A stretch of DNA of 64,000 nt from Hoeflea sp038900095 (GTDB taxonomy: Bacteria; Pseudomonadota; Alphaproteobacteria; Rhizobiales; Rhizobiaceae): contig NZ_JBBMQQ010000004.1 in the NCBI RefSeq assembly GCF_038900095.1, positions 434,001 to 498,000 of the forward strand. The letters run 5' to 3'. Both the position numbers and the translations under genes were made by a program. Of the stretch, positions 53,148 through 61,774 are shown one piece after another; position 1 is the stretch's first letter; each line of letters begins with the position of its first letter. A model generated the notes under the pieces. The model did not search any database and was not told the origin of the DNA. It was given only the letters and a program-made list of their open reading frames with translations.

Positions 53148-53759
53148 ATGAGCCCCGACGGATCCGTGATGATTTCAAGTCGCCTGTATTACGCCTCGAT
53201 GATGCTGTTCTGGGTTTGCTACCTGTCGCTTCTGGCGCTGGTTGTAACCTACGCGCCGCAGGGCGGTATCGAATTGGCCGGATTGACGCTGTTTGCCGAT
53301 TCCGGGCTGGTCGATAGCGCCATCGCAGCAATGCAGGCGATCGGCTTGTCACCGGTAGGTCAAAGCGTCGTCTTCGGGCTTCTCGGCGGTTTCAGCGCCG
53401 CATCGGCCGGGCTGCTGTTGTTTGCGATGATATTCTACGTGTTCGGTCAGGAACGCGAACAACGCGAGGCGCGGCCCTTGGCGCAAGGGGCGGTGGCCTG
53501 CACCGTGCTCGCCGCAATGCTGTCGACGCTCGTCTTCTTTGCAGGCGGCCAGGCGGGCGCTCTGCTGGCGCTTGAATTCGGTGCGCTTGGCGGTCTGTTC
53601 CTGACCGTCATGTCACTTGCACAGGCGCGGATCGAACCCGACGATGTGGTGGAGGAGGGGCTGGGCGAGCTTGATCAGGTGATTGCCGATCACGCTGCCA
53701 ATCATGCCGCTTTCAGCGCCCAGCTTGCATCTTTCTCCAGGCATGGAACACAGTCATGA
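53148..53759 (+). CDS. Hypothetical membrane protein
   Basis: 203 residues from ATG 53148. An ATG at 53169 is also possible. Four hydrophobic segments cover residues about 15-150, and an acidic soluble tail follows (RIEPDDVVEEGLGELDQVIADHAANH). No family is recognised. Its stop overlaps the next gene's start (ATGA at 53756), so they are translated together. About 66 bases upstream, TTAA-N7-TTTA resembles a CtrA box with one mismatch, which is weak evidence. Confidence 0.7.
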   Translation: MSPDGSVMISSRLYYASMMLFWVCYLSLLALVVTYAPQGGIELAGLTLFADSGLVDSAIAAMQAIGLSPVGQSVVFGLLGGFSAASAGLLLFAMIFYVFGQEREQREARPLAQGAVACTVLAAMLSTLVFFAGGQAGALLALEFGALGGLFLTVMSLAQARIEPDDVVEEGLGELDQVIADHAANHAAFSAQLASFSRHGTQS

Positions 53760-54106
53760 AGGTTTTTCTCGTCCTCTGGATCATGCCGATCGTCCTGCTG
53801 GGAAGCTGGTATGGCCTGTCCTATTACGACATCAATTTCGGCTACCGCATTCTCAGCCGCGAGCTGCACGACCTGGTGTTCACCATCTACGGCAACCTGC
53901 TCGGCATTCCGCCCGAAACGATTCCGCCGCTGGTGCTCAAGGCGATCATACTCGACACGTTTCTGGTCATCGGTTTCATCGTGATCAAGCGCCGCCGCAA
54001 GCAGATCTGGGCCGCCATCCGCAAGATGCTGGGCTGGACCGAACAGGGCGAAAGCCCAATGCACACCGGCAACACCGCCGAAGCCGAGTTCTCACGTATT
54101 TCCTGA
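53756..54106 (+). CDS. Small membrane protein, probably DUF6105
   Basis: 116 residues with two hydrophobic segments (FLVLWIMPIVLLGSWYGL and LVLKAIILDTFLVIGFIVI) around a loop (YYDINFGYRILSRELHDLVF), then a basic tail (KRRRKQIWAAIRKML). It resembles a small rhizobial DUF family (DUF6105, from memory). It is coupled to the preceding membrane gene and overlaps the convergent ruvX by 15 bases. Confidence 0.78.
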   Translation: MKVFLVLWIMPIVLLGSWYGLSYYDINFGYRILSRELHDLVFTIYGNLLGIPPETIPPLVLKAIILDTFLVIGFIVIKRRRKQIWAAIRKMLGWTEQGESPMHTGNTAEAEFSRIS

Positions 54107-54586
54107 TGCATCCTGCCCAGCGCGCAAACCGGTCAGCCGGTCGAGCGCGCCCTGCAGGATGAAGCTGGCGGCGGCCGAATCGATCCGCTCCTTGCGCTTC
54201 TTGCGCGAGACATCCATCTCGATCAGCGCCCGTTCCGCCGCAACCGTCGACAGCCGCTCGTCCCAGAACACGAACGGCAGGTCCGTTTTCTGCGCCATGT
54301 TGCGGACGAAGGCACGTGTTGCCTGGGCCCGCGGACCTTCGCTGCCATCCATGTTGACCGGCAGGCCGATCACCGCAGCGCCCGCCTTGTCCTGTTCCAG
54401 CGCCGCGATCAGCGCGATGGCGTCGAGTGTGAACTTCTTGCGCTTGATCACCGTCCGCGGCGAGGCAAGCCTGAGCGACAGGTCCGAGACAGCCAGACCG
54501 ATGGTTTCCGTCCCCAGGTCGATGCCGGCGATGGTCTGTCCGGGCTGAATTTGCCCTGCAAGCTCTTCGATGGTGATAGCGGCCAT
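54092..54586 (-). CDS. ruvX: RuvX/YqgF RNase H-fold resolvase-like protein
   Basis: 164 residues from ATG 54586, with GAGAG upstream. RNase H-like fold with GIDLGTETIGLAVSD (first acidic residue), VIGLPVNMDGSEGPRA, VFWDERLSTVAAERAL and DSAAASFILQGALDR (last acidic). The family acts in 16S rRNA 5' maturation and was first proposed as a Holliday junction resolvase. It is divergent from the MBL-fold gene at 54676. Confidence 0.93.
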   Translation of the reverse strand: MAAITIEELAGQIQPGQTIAGIDLGTETIGLAVSDLSLRLASPRTVIKRKKFTLDAIALIAALEQDKAGAAVIGLPVNMDGSEGPRAQATRAFVRNMAQKTDLPFVFWDERLSTVAAERALIEMDVSRKKRKERIDSAAASFILQGALDRLTGLRAGQDASGNT

Positions 54587-54675
54587 TTTTTGCTCTCTGC
54601 CTTTGCGCCACAGCTTCAGCCGCGCTAGATGTTGCTTTAGCGAACAAATCCGCAAATTGCGAGGGAGTGCAATCG

Positions 54676-55383
54676 ATGAAGATAACCTGGTTGGGCCATT
54701 CGGCGTTCCGGCTCGAAACAGCCAAATCGACAATCCTGATAGATCCCTTTTTCACCGGAAACCCATCCTTTGAAGGCAATGACCGCAAGGATGCGGTCAA
54801 GGATGTCACCCACATCCTGCTGACCCACGGCCACGCGGACCACATCGGCGACACGGCGGCCATTGCCAAGGAAACCGGCGCGGTCGTGCTGTGCAATTAC
54901 GATCTGGGCATGTGGCTTGGCCACCACCAGGGGGTCGAAAAGCTTGAACTGGGCAACACCGGCGGCACCATCTCGCTCGATGGTTTTTCGGCCACTTTCG
55001 TCAACGCCTTCCACTCCTCGGCGCAGATCACCACCGACGGTGTGTCGCATTCACTGGGGAGCGCAAACGGCCTGATGCTGCATTTCGAGGATGAGCCGGG
55101 CCTTCTGCACATGGGCGACACCGACATTTTCTCCGACATGGCGCTGATCAACGAGTTGCACCGCCCGGAAATCGGCATCGTGCCGATCGGCGACCGTTTC
55201 ACCATGGGCGGCGCGGTGGCAGCGCTTGCCTGCCGCAGGTACTTCTCCTTCGCCAAGGTGCTGCCCTGCCATTACGGCACGTTCCCGGCGCTGGACCAGA
55301 CCGCGGATGCCTTTGTCGAAGGTATGGAAGACGATGCCAAGAACGTCGCCGTGCCCAAATCCGGTGAAAGCGTGACTGTCTGA
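54676..55383 (+). CDS. Metal-dependent hydrolase, UPF0173 (metallo-beta-lactamase fold)
   Basis: 235 residues from ATG 54676. The MBL-fold core motif is THGHADHIGD (about 54-63), with LLHMGDTDIFSDM near 143 and the last metal histidine in PCHYGTFP. The N-terminus MKITWLGHSAFRLE is the UPF0173 signature. Cytoplasmic hydrolase of unknown substrate. A possible start three codons earlier is less likely. Confidence 0.9.
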   Translation: MKITWLGHSAFRLETAKSTILIDPFFTGNPSFEGNDRKDAVKDVTHILLTHGHADHIGDTAAIAKETGAVVLCNYDLGMWLGHHQGVEKLELGNTGGTISLDGFSATFVNAFHSSAQITTDGVSHSLGSANGLMLHFEDEPGLLHMGDTDIFSDMALINELHRPEIGIVPIGDRFTMGGAVAALACRRYFSFAKVLPCHYGTFPALDQTADAFVEGMEDDAKNVAVPKSGESVTV

Positions 55384-55469
55384 CGCCCTGACTGGGCAAT
55401 TTTTGGCAAAACGCGACGGGATCGAAGGTCTATCCATTGATTGGCCGCGAAGCGGAACATGGGAAGAAA

Positions 55470-56066
55470 ATGAGCCAGGATGATCGGACGCTCAGCTTTT
55501 ATACCCGGGAAGCTTCAGCCTATGCCTCACGCGATGAATATTCGAATTCGAAGCATATCGAGGCTTTTCTGTCTTTGCTGCCAGCCGGAGCTGCCATTCT
55601 CGAGTTGGGATGCGGTGCCGGGCGGGACAGTGAATTCATGATCGGCAGGGGATACGAGGTGCATCCGACGGATGGGACGCCAGAATTGGCCCAAGCGGCA
55701 GAACAGCGCCTCGGGATCCCGGTTGCCACGCTGTTGTTCGCGGATCTGGATGAGGAAAGCACCTGTGACGGAATATGGGCGAATGCCTGCCTGTTGCATG
55801 TCCCCAGAGAAGATCTGCCGGGCGTCTTATCGAAAATTCATGCCGCATTGAAGAAAGGCGGAGCCTTTTACGCCAGTTTCAAGGCTGGCGAAACAGAAGG
55901 CCGCGACCGGTTCAACCGGTATTACAATTATCCTTCCGAGAGCACCTTGCGGGAATGGTACGCTGCATCAGCTTGGGCTGATGTGACAATCACAGCCGAA
56001 AAGGGCGGAGGCTATGACGGACGACCAACCGATTGGCTCCATGTGGTTGCGATCAAGCAGGATTGA
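55470..56066 (+). CDS. SAM-dependent methyltransferase, class I
   Basis: 198 residues from ATG 55470, with GGGAAG upstream. The SAM-binding motif I is ILELGCGAGRDSEFMIGRG, motif II is VHPTDGTPELAQAAEQRLG, and CDGIWANACLLHVPREDLP is the methyltransferase_11/25 region. The target is unknown. Confidence 0.88.
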   Translation: MSQDDRTLSFYTREASAYASRDEYSNSKHIEAFLSLLPAGAAILELGCGAGRDSEFMIGRGYEVHPTDGTPELAQAAEQRLGIPVATLLFADLDEESTCDGIWANACLLHVPREDLPGVLSKIHAALKKGGAFYASFKAGETEGRDRFNRYYNYPSESTLREWYAASAWADVTITAEKGGGYDGRPTDWLHVVAIKQD

Positions 56067-56180
56067 CTTTCACGCTCCCTTTATGGCGTTCGCGATGACA
56101 AATCATCAGCCCGCAGTTGCGCGTCTGCCCGCTCGCCGCTATAGCGGGGCCACCTGTTCACACCACCCGATGAGGACCCG

Positions 56181-56468
56181 ATGTCCGTAGATCTTGCCAC
56201 CGTCAAACGCGTTGCGCACCTGGCCCGTATTGCGGTCACCGACGAGGAAGCCGCCCGCATGGAAGGTGAACTCAACACCATTCTGGGCTTTGTCGAACAA
56301 CTCTCCGAAGTCGATGTCGACGGCATCGAGCCGATGACATCGGTCACCCCGATGGCGATGAAGAAGCGCGCCGATGTTGTCACCGACGGCTCCAAGGCCG
56401 AGGACATCGTCGCCAACGCGCCCGAATCCACCGACAACTTCTTCGTTGTCCCGAAGGTGGTAGAGTAG
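56181..56468 (+). CDS. gatC: Aspartyl/glutamyl-tRNA amidotransferase subunit C
   Basis: 95 residues. The GatC pattern (VKRVAHLARIAVTDEEAARMEGELNTILGFVEQLSEVDVDGIEPM) is unmistakable. GatC is the chaperone-like linker of the GatCAB complex that converts Glu-tRNA-Gln and Asp-tRNA-Asn to their amide forms. A GNAT gene separates it from gatA. Confidence 0.96.
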   Translation: MSVDLATVKRVAHLARIAVTDEEAARMEGELNTILGFVEQLSEVDVDGIEPMTSVTPMAMKKRADVVTDGSKAEDIVANAPESTDNFFVVPKVVE

Positions 56469-56472
56469 CAGC

Positions 56473-56955
56473 ATGGCTGTCTCGGTCGCCATTGAATCCC
56501 CGCTTCAGGATGACGTCACAGGGCTTGTGGAAGCCCTGGACGCCTATCTGGTGCCGTTGGCGCCGGCCGAATTCCATTTCGGTCTGAACATCGAGGAAAT
56601 GGCGGGCGACGATACCACGGTGTTCGTGGCACGTGACGACGCCGGCGAGGCCATCGGTATTGGTGCGCTCAAGGATGCGGGCCTGGATGCCGGAGTTCTC
56701 ACCGGCGAAGTCAAGCGCATGTTCACTGCCCCGCGGGTCCGTGGCCAGCGCATAGGCTCGGCACTGCTGGATGCGATCTGCGCGCGTGCCCGCGCCAAGG
56801 GCATGAAACGGCTGGTTCTTGAAACCGGCGTGGGCGAGGGGCTTGCCGCCGCCGTCCGGCTTTATCAAAATCATGGCTTCACCGAATGTGGCGCCGTCCT
56901 CGATTACCCTGATTCCGGCTATTCCCGGTTCTTTGAAAAGAAGTTGTCCGCATGA
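56473..56955 (+). CDS. GNAT family N-acetyltransferase between gatC and gatA
   Basis: 160 residues. The acetyl-CoA-binding region is EVKRMFTAPRVRGQRIGSALLDAICARARAKGMKRLVLETGVG, and the end motif is LYQNHGFTECGAVLDYP. It starts 4 bases after gatC and its stop overlaps the gatA start (ATGA at 56952-56955), so it is embedded in the gat operon. A related GNAT arrangement is seen in some rhizobia. The acceptor molecule is unknown. Confidence 0.88.
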   Translation: MAVSVAIESPLQDDVTGLVEALDAYLVPLAPAEFHFGLNIEEMAGDDTTVFVARDDAGEAIGIGALKDAGLDAGVLTGEVKRMFTAPRVRGQRIGSALLDAICARARAKGMKRLVLETGVGEGLAAAVRLYQNHGFTECGAVLDYPDSGYSRFFEKKLSA

Positions 56956-58433
56956 GTGACCTGACCCGTCTGACCATCGCCGAAGCCCGTGACGAAATGG
57001 GCAAGGGTGCCTTTACCAGCGTTGAACTGACCGACGCCTACCTGGCCGCCATCGAGGCCGCCAACCCGGCGATCAACGCCTATGTGAAAATCACAGCCGA
57101 CAAGGCCCGCGAGATGGCCAAGGCCTCCGACGCCCGCCGCGCCGGCGGTTCTGCCGGAGCGCTCGAGGGCATCCCGCTCGGCGTCAAGGATCTGTACGCA
57201 ACCGAGGGCGTGCACACACAGGCCTGTTCCCACGTGCTCGACGGCTTCGAGCCGCGTTACGAATCGACCGTTACCGCCAATCTCTGGTCCGATGGCGCGG
57301 TGATGCTGGGCAAGCTCAACATGGACGAGTTCGCCATGGGCTCGTCCAACGAGACATCGTACTACGGTCCGGTGATCAACCCCTGGCGCGCCGAAGGTTC
57401 CAACGCCAATCTGGTGCCCGGCGGTTCTTCCGGTGGCTCGGCGGCGGCCGTTGCGGCACTGCTGTGCGCCGGCGCGACAGCCACCGACACCGGCGGTTCG
57501 ATCCGCCAGCCTGCGGCGTTTACCGGCACCGTCGGCATCAAGCCCACCTATGGCCGCTGCTCGCGCTGGGGCATTGCCGCCTTTGCCTCCTCGCTCGATC
57601 AGGCAGGCCCGATTGCCCGCGACGTGCGCGATGCCGCAATCCTGCTCAAGTCGATGGCATCGGTCGATGACAAGGACACCACCTCGGTGGACATGCCGGT
57701 GCCGGATTACGAAGCAGCGCTGGGCGGTTCGGTCAAGGGCCTGAAAATCGGCATTCCGCGCGAATACCGCATCGACGGCATGCCCGCCGAAATCGATGCG
57801 CTGTGGCAGCAGGGGATCGCCTGGCTCAAGGACGCCGGCGCCGAAATCGTCGATATCGAGCTGCCGCACACCAAGTATGCGCTGCCGGCCTATTACATCG
57901 TCGCGCCCGCTGAAGCTTCGTCGAACCTGGCCCGCTACGACGGCGTCCGTTACGGCCTGCGCGTGCCCGGCAAGGACATTGCCGAGATGTACGAGAAGAC
58001 CCGTGCCGAAGGTTTCGGCCAGGAAGTCAAGCGCCGCATCATGATCGGCACCTATGTGCTCTCGGCCGGTTACTACGACGCTTACTACCTGCGCGCCCAG
58101 AAGGTACGCACCCTGATCAAGCGCGATTTCGAGCTCGCTTTCGATGCCGGCGTCGACGCCATCCTGACGCCCGCCACCCCGTCTTCGGCCTTTGCCATCG
58201 GCGACGAGAGCCTGGCCAGCGACCCGGTCAAGATGTACATGCAGGACGTCTTCACCGTCACCGTCAACATGGCCGGTTTGCCGGGAATTTCGGTTCCTGC
58301 GGGCCTTGACCCGAAGGGTCTGCCGCTTGGCCTGCAGCTGATCGGCCGCCCGTTCGGGGAAGAAACCCTGTTCAAGGCCGCCCACGTCATCGAACAGGCC
58401 GCAGGCCGTTTCGAACCGAACAAGTGGTGGTGA
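56952..58433 (+). CDS. gatA: Aspartyl/glutamyl-tRNA amidotransferase subunit A
   Basis: 493 residues. Amidase-signature glutaminase with the Lys-cisSer-Ser triad: GVKDLYATEG (about 77), the Gly/Ser-rich GGSSGGSAAAVAA (about 158), and TDTGGSIRQPA (about 178-182). It releases ammonia from glutamine for channelling to GatB. The ATG overlaps the GNAT stop. Confidence 0.97.
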   Translation: MSDLTRLTIAEARDEMGKGAFTSVELTDAYLAAIEAANPAINAYVKITADKAREMAKASDARRAGGSAGALEGIPLGVKDLYATEGVHTQACSHVLDGFEPRYESTVTANLWSDGAVMLGKLNMDEFAMGSSNETSYYGPVINPWRAEGSNANLVPGGSSGGSAAAVAALLCAGATATDTGGSIRQPAAFTGTVGIKPTYGRCSRWGIAAFASSLDQAGPIARDVRDAAILLKSMASVDDKDTTSVDMPVPDYEAALGGSVKGLKIGIPREYRIDGMPAEIDALWQQGIAWLKDAGAEIVDIELPHTKYALPAYYIVAPAEASSNLARYDGVRYGLRVPGKDIAEMYEKTRAEGFGQEVKRRIMIGTYVLSAGYYDAYYLRAQKVRTLIKRDFELAFDAGVDAILTPATPSSAFAIGDESLASDPVKMYMQDVFTVTVNMAGLPGISVPAGLDPKGLPLGLQLIGRPFGEETLFKAAHVIEQAAGRFEPNKWW

Positions 58434-58461
58434 GACCGGTTCCAAACAGACAGCTTGAAAG

Positions 58462-58487
58462 AAGCGGCGCCCTGAGGCGCCGCTTTT
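58462..58487 (+). terminator. Rho-independent terminator of the gatC-gatA transcript
   Basis: A 10-bp stem AAGCGGCGCC/GGCGCCGCTT with a 4-base loop is followed by TTTT, 28 bases after the gatA stop. It lies 5 bases from the convergent YjhX gene's stop, so it may serve both strands. Confidence 0.85.
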
Positions 58488-58491
58488 GCGT

Positions 58492-58749
58492 TTAGCGATT
58501 GTTCAACTGCGATCTGACCAGCTCCAACCCGCGACGTGTGACGCCATAGGGCTGGCCCTTGCGCGAGCTTATCGCGCGTTTGCGCTTCAGCTTGCGAAAG
58601 GTTTCAGGTTCCAGACCGGTAAACAGCCAGCCTTCCCGGGTGATGAGCTTGATTTCGGCAATTTTCCGGTTGTCATCACGGGTCAGTTCGATCCTGCCGC
58701 CTTGCGCCAGCAGGTGTAAAATGCGCTGTTCAGCGCGGGAGATATCCAT
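58492..58749 (-). CDS. YjhX/TopAI-like protein (UPF0386)
   Basis: 85 residues from ATG 58749, the standard family start (MDISRAEQRILHLLAQGGRI) and length. The rest, LTRDDNRKIAEIKLITREGW ... FRKLKRKRAISSRKGQPYGVTRRGLELVRSQLNNR, follows the UPF0386 consensus. The E. coli member YjhX (TopAI) is reported to bind and inhibit topoisomerase I, with the GNAT protein YjhQ as its antitoxin. Here a GNAT gene lies 359 bases away on the other strand. Rhizobia often carry UPF0386 genes alone, so a toxin role is an inference. Confidence 0.88.
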   Translation of the reverse strand: MDISRAEQRILHLLAQGGRIELTRDDNRKIAEIKLITREGWLFTGLEPETFRKLKRKRAISSRKGQPYGVTRRGLELVRSQLNNR

Positions 58750-59107
58750 TGTCTGTTCTGTCCAATAGCGCTCGGTTGAGCGCACAAAAACATCGGCCGA
58801 CGTCACGGACGTCAGCGGCTTCATGTTTTTGTTGGGCCATGCGCGGCGTGTTGAACGCAGGACGCAGGCCCTTTATCGGGACTCGGACAGGAAGTACATA
58901 AAGGCTCCGGTGATGGACCTGTGCACGATAGTAACCGGCTGTGGCTGGATCAAGATCGCAGCTCTGTGCGGCCGCTTCGAAAGATTGGTACTGTTGCGCA
59001 ATTACCCGGTAAAACGGTGCAGGGCTTGATGAACCGCCCGTTTCCGGCGAAACTCCTCGTAAGCGTCATGCATCTTCGCCTGGCGGAAATTCGACGGAGC
59101 GGTCACA

Positions 59108-59641
59108 ATGCTTGCTATCAGGCCTGCAACTTCCGCCGAAGCCCAGGATCTCGCCAAGATCGGTTTGGCCGCCTGGGAAAAGGCGATTCGCGTCTGGGGA
59201 GAGGATGCGGAGCGCCTGCGCGAGAACGCCAGGGAAGCCTATTACGATTTCTGCACCCGCTGCTGGCCCGATATCCTGGTTGCCGAATGGGATGGCGAAC
59301 TTGCCGGCTGGGGCTCGTGCGAGAAGGCCGATGATTTCATCACCGATCTCTGGGTGTTGCCGGAATTTCAGGGCAGGGGCATCGGCACGGCGCTGCTCGA
59401 CAAGATCGAATCCGGCATCCGGCAACGCGGGTTTTCCGCCGCGCGGCTCGACACCCATGCCCGAAACCTGGATGCGATCCGGCTCTACAAGCGGCTTGGC
59501 TATCGCGTCAAAACCTACTTCGTGACCTATTCCGAACCGCTCGACGAGGACATCGACAAGGTGGAAATGATCAAGGAATTCGAGCCCCACAGCGATCCGG
59601 TTGATCCCGATGCCGGCGAATACGGTCTCTACAATCTCTGA
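59108..59641 (+). CDS. GNAT family N-acetyltransferase (RimI-like)
   Basis: 177 residues with GGAGCGG upstream. The core is DDFITDLWVLPEFQGRGIGTALLDKIESGIRQRGFSAARLDTHARNLDAIRLYKRLGYRV, a textbook GNAT acetyl-CoA fold. The substrate is unknown. It lies divergent from the YjhX-like gene, and a functional link is only suggested by the YjhX/YjhQ precedent. Confidence 0.85.
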   Translation: MLAIRPATSAEAQDLAKIGLAAWEKAIRVWGEDAERLRENAREAYYDFCTRCWPDILVAEWDGELAGWGSCEKADDFITDLWVLPEFQGRGIGTALLDKIESGIRQRGFSAARLDTHARNLDAIRLYKRLGYRVKTYFVTYSEPLDEDIDKVEMIKEFEPHSDPVDPDAGEYGLYNL

Positions 59642-59701
59642 ATGACGCCACTGTCATGTCCCGGGCACGCAGTGCTGCAAAAGCGGCCTTCTGCCGAAAG
59701 C

Positions 59702-59738
59702 CCAAAAAAAGACCCGGACACGGGAATCCCGATCCGGG
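59702..59738 (-). terminator. Terminator of the DUF6455 gene
   Basis: CCCGGA/TCCGGG arms (59713-59718 and 59733-59738) flank an inner CGGG/CCCG stem. On the minus strand a run of seven T residues follows. It lies about 60 bases after the stop of the gene at 59799. The plus-strand side has only CTTT. Confidence 0.75.
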
Positions 59739-59798
59739 CTTTCAAGTCGGGCAAAGATCTCTTTGCCTAGAGGGAGCAGAATAGGCGGGAGCCAGAAA

Positions 59799-60077
59799 TC
59801 AGGCTGCGGGTTGCGAATTCGCGTTGTTGAGCACCCGCTCGAAAAGATCGTGATTGCGGCAGAACGAGGGAGCCTCGTCCGCATCGACCTCGTGCGACAG
59901 CCAGCTCTGGCAGGCATCCGGCCGGTCACAGGTCAAGCAGCGGTTGGCGGCCCGGCGCAGCACGCCGGCATGATCGGGCAGTTTCCAGATCTCGTCGGCA
60001 ACGCCAAGCTTGGTCATCATGGCGTCCATAAGGTCGGCCTGTTTTGTCAAACGGCTGAAAATATCAAGTACGCTCAT
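59799..60077 (-). CDS. DUF6455 family protein
   Basis: 92 residues from ATG 60077 (AGGAG 7 bases upstream). It begins MSVLDIFSRLTKQADLMDAMM. The second half has four cysteines (AANRCLTCDRPDACQSWL and APSFCRNHDLFERV) in the DUF6455 arrangement, suggesting metal or cofactor binding. The function is unknown. Upstream in-frame codons to 60146 are probably untranslated. Confidence 0.82.
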   Translation of the reverse strand: MSVLDIFSRLTKQADLMDAMMTKLGVADEIWKLPDHAGVLRRAANRCLTCDRPDACQSWLSHEVDADEAPSFCRNHDLFERVLNNANSQPAA

Positions 60078-60262
60078 GATCATCTCCTCTTCGATGTTGA
60101 GTTGAGAATCCCATGGTGCCCGGGTGCCCGCATTGATCTCGGTCAAACATTTTGCAGGTAGTTTCCCGCTGCTGGGCCGCCCTGTGCCGGTAAAGCCTTG
60201 CAGTCGGGCCGGCTTTGTTCTACCCGACAGGGAGCTGATCCTTCAAAGATAATGAGCCTGTC

Positions 60263-61765
60263 ATGAGCCTTGTCGATACCCGTACCCCTGATCCGAAACG
60301 CCTGATTGCCGGTGCCACCGGCGACTGGGAAATCATCATCGGTCTGGAAGTCCATGCCCAGGTAACCAGCAAATCCAAACTGTTCTCCGGCTCGTCGACG
60401 GAATTCGGCAAGGCTGCCAATTCCAATGTCAGCCTGGTTGATGCCGCCATGCCCGGCATGTTGCCGGTGATCAACGAGGAATGCGTGGCCCAGGCCGTGC
60501 GCACCGGGCTTGGCCTGAAAGCGCAGATCAACAACCGCTCGGTGTTTGACCGCAAGAACTATTTCTACCCGGATCTGCCGCAGGGCTATCAGATCTCCCA
60601 GTTCAAGGATCCGATCGTCGGCGAAGGCACGATCATCATTTCGGTCGGCCCCGACCGCAAGGGCAATTTCGAGGACATCGAGATCGGCATCGAACGGCTG
60701 CATCTCGAGCAGGATGCCGGCAAGTCGATGCATGACCAGCATCCCTCGATGTCCTATGTCGATCTCAACCGCTCCGGCGTGGCGCTGATGGAGATCGTCT
60801 CCAAGCCCGACATGCGTTCGGCTGACGAGGCCAAGGCCTATGTTACCAAGCTGCGCTCGATCCTGCGCTATCTCGGCACCTGTGACGGCAACATGGATGA
60901 AGGCTCGATGCGCGCCGATGTCAACGTCTCGGTGCGCAAGCCCGGCGGCGAATTCGGCACCCGCTGCGAAATCAAGAACGTCAACTCGATCCGCTTCGTT
61001 GGTCAGGCCATCGAATCGGAAGCCCGCCGCCAGATCGCCATCATCGAGGACGGCGGAACCATCGATCAGGAAACCCGCCTGTTCGATCCGGCCAAGGGCG
61101 AGACACGCTCGATGCGCTCGAAGGAAGACGCGCACGACTACCGCTATTTCCCCGATCCGGATCTTTTGCCGCTCGAATTCGATCAGGCCTTTGTCGATGC
61201 GCTGAAGGCGGAATTGCCGGAATTGCCCGACGACAAGAAGGCCCGTTTTGTCGCCGACATGGGCCTGAGCGTCTATGACGCCTCGATCCTGGTTTCGGAA
61301 AAGGCAATTGCCGATTATTACGAGAAACTGGCCGCGGGACGTGACGGCAAGACCGCTGCGAACTGGGTCATCAATGATCTGCTTGGCGCCTTGAACAAGG
61401 CCGGCAAAGGCATTGAAGAGACTCCGGTTTCACCCGAGCAGCTCGGCGGCATTCTTGATCTGATCAAGAACGGCACCATTTCCGGCAAGATCGCCAAGGA
61501 TCTGTTCGAGATCGTGTTCACCGAGGGCGGTGAGCCGGCCGAGATCGTTGAAGCCAGGGGCATGAAGCAGGTTACCGACACCGGCGCGATCGAAAAGGCC
61601 GTTGACGATATCATCGCAGCCAATCCCGATCAGGTCGCCAAGGTCGCCGCCAAGCCCGCACTCGCCGGCTGGTTCGTCGGCCAGGTGATGAAGGCAACCG
61701 GCGGCAAGGCCAATCCGAAAGCGGTGCAGGATCTGGTCAAGGCCAAGCTCGGCATCGAGGAATAG
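60263..61765 (+). CDS. gatB: Aspartyl/glutamyl-tRNA amidotransferase subunit B
   Basis: 500 residues. The N-terminal kinase-like domain begins with WEIIIGLEVHAQVTSKSKLFSGS, then FDRKNYFYPDLPQGYQISQF, and continues with CEIKNVNSIRFVGQAIESEARRQ. The C-terminal YqeY-like tail binds tRNA. GatB phosphorylates and amidates the misacylated tRNA. It is separated from gatA by the YjhX, GNAT and DUF6455 genes, so it is probably not in the same transcript. Confidence 0.97.
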   Translation: MSLVDTRTPDPKRLIAGATGDWEIIIGLEVHAQVTSKSKLFSGSSTEFGKAANSNVSLVDAAMPGMLPVINEECVAQAVRTGLGLKAQINNRSVFDRKNYFYPDLPQGYQISQFKDPIVGEGTIIISVGPDRKGNFEDIEIGIERLHLEQDAGKSMHDQHPSMSYVDLNRSGVALMEIVSKPDMRSADEAKAYVTKLRSILRYLGTCDGNMDEGSMRADVNVSVRKPGGEFGTRCEIKNVNSIRFVGQAIESEARRQIAIIEDGGTIDQETRLFDPAKGETRSMRSKEDAHDYRYFPDPDLLPLEFDQAFVDALKAELPELPDDKKARFVADMGLSVYDASILVSEKAIADYYEKLAAGRDGKTAANWVINDLLGALNKAGKGIEETPVSPEQLGGILDLIKNGTISGKIAKDLFEIVFTEGGEPAEIVEARGMKQVTDTGAIEKAVDDIIAANPDQVAKVAAKPALAGWFVGQVMKATGGKANPKAVQDLVKAKLGIEE

Positions 61766-61774
61766 GCTGAACTG

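Noticed and set aside
56919..58445. 508-codon open frame antisense to gatA
   Set aside because: Shadow of gatA, with no ribosome-binding site.
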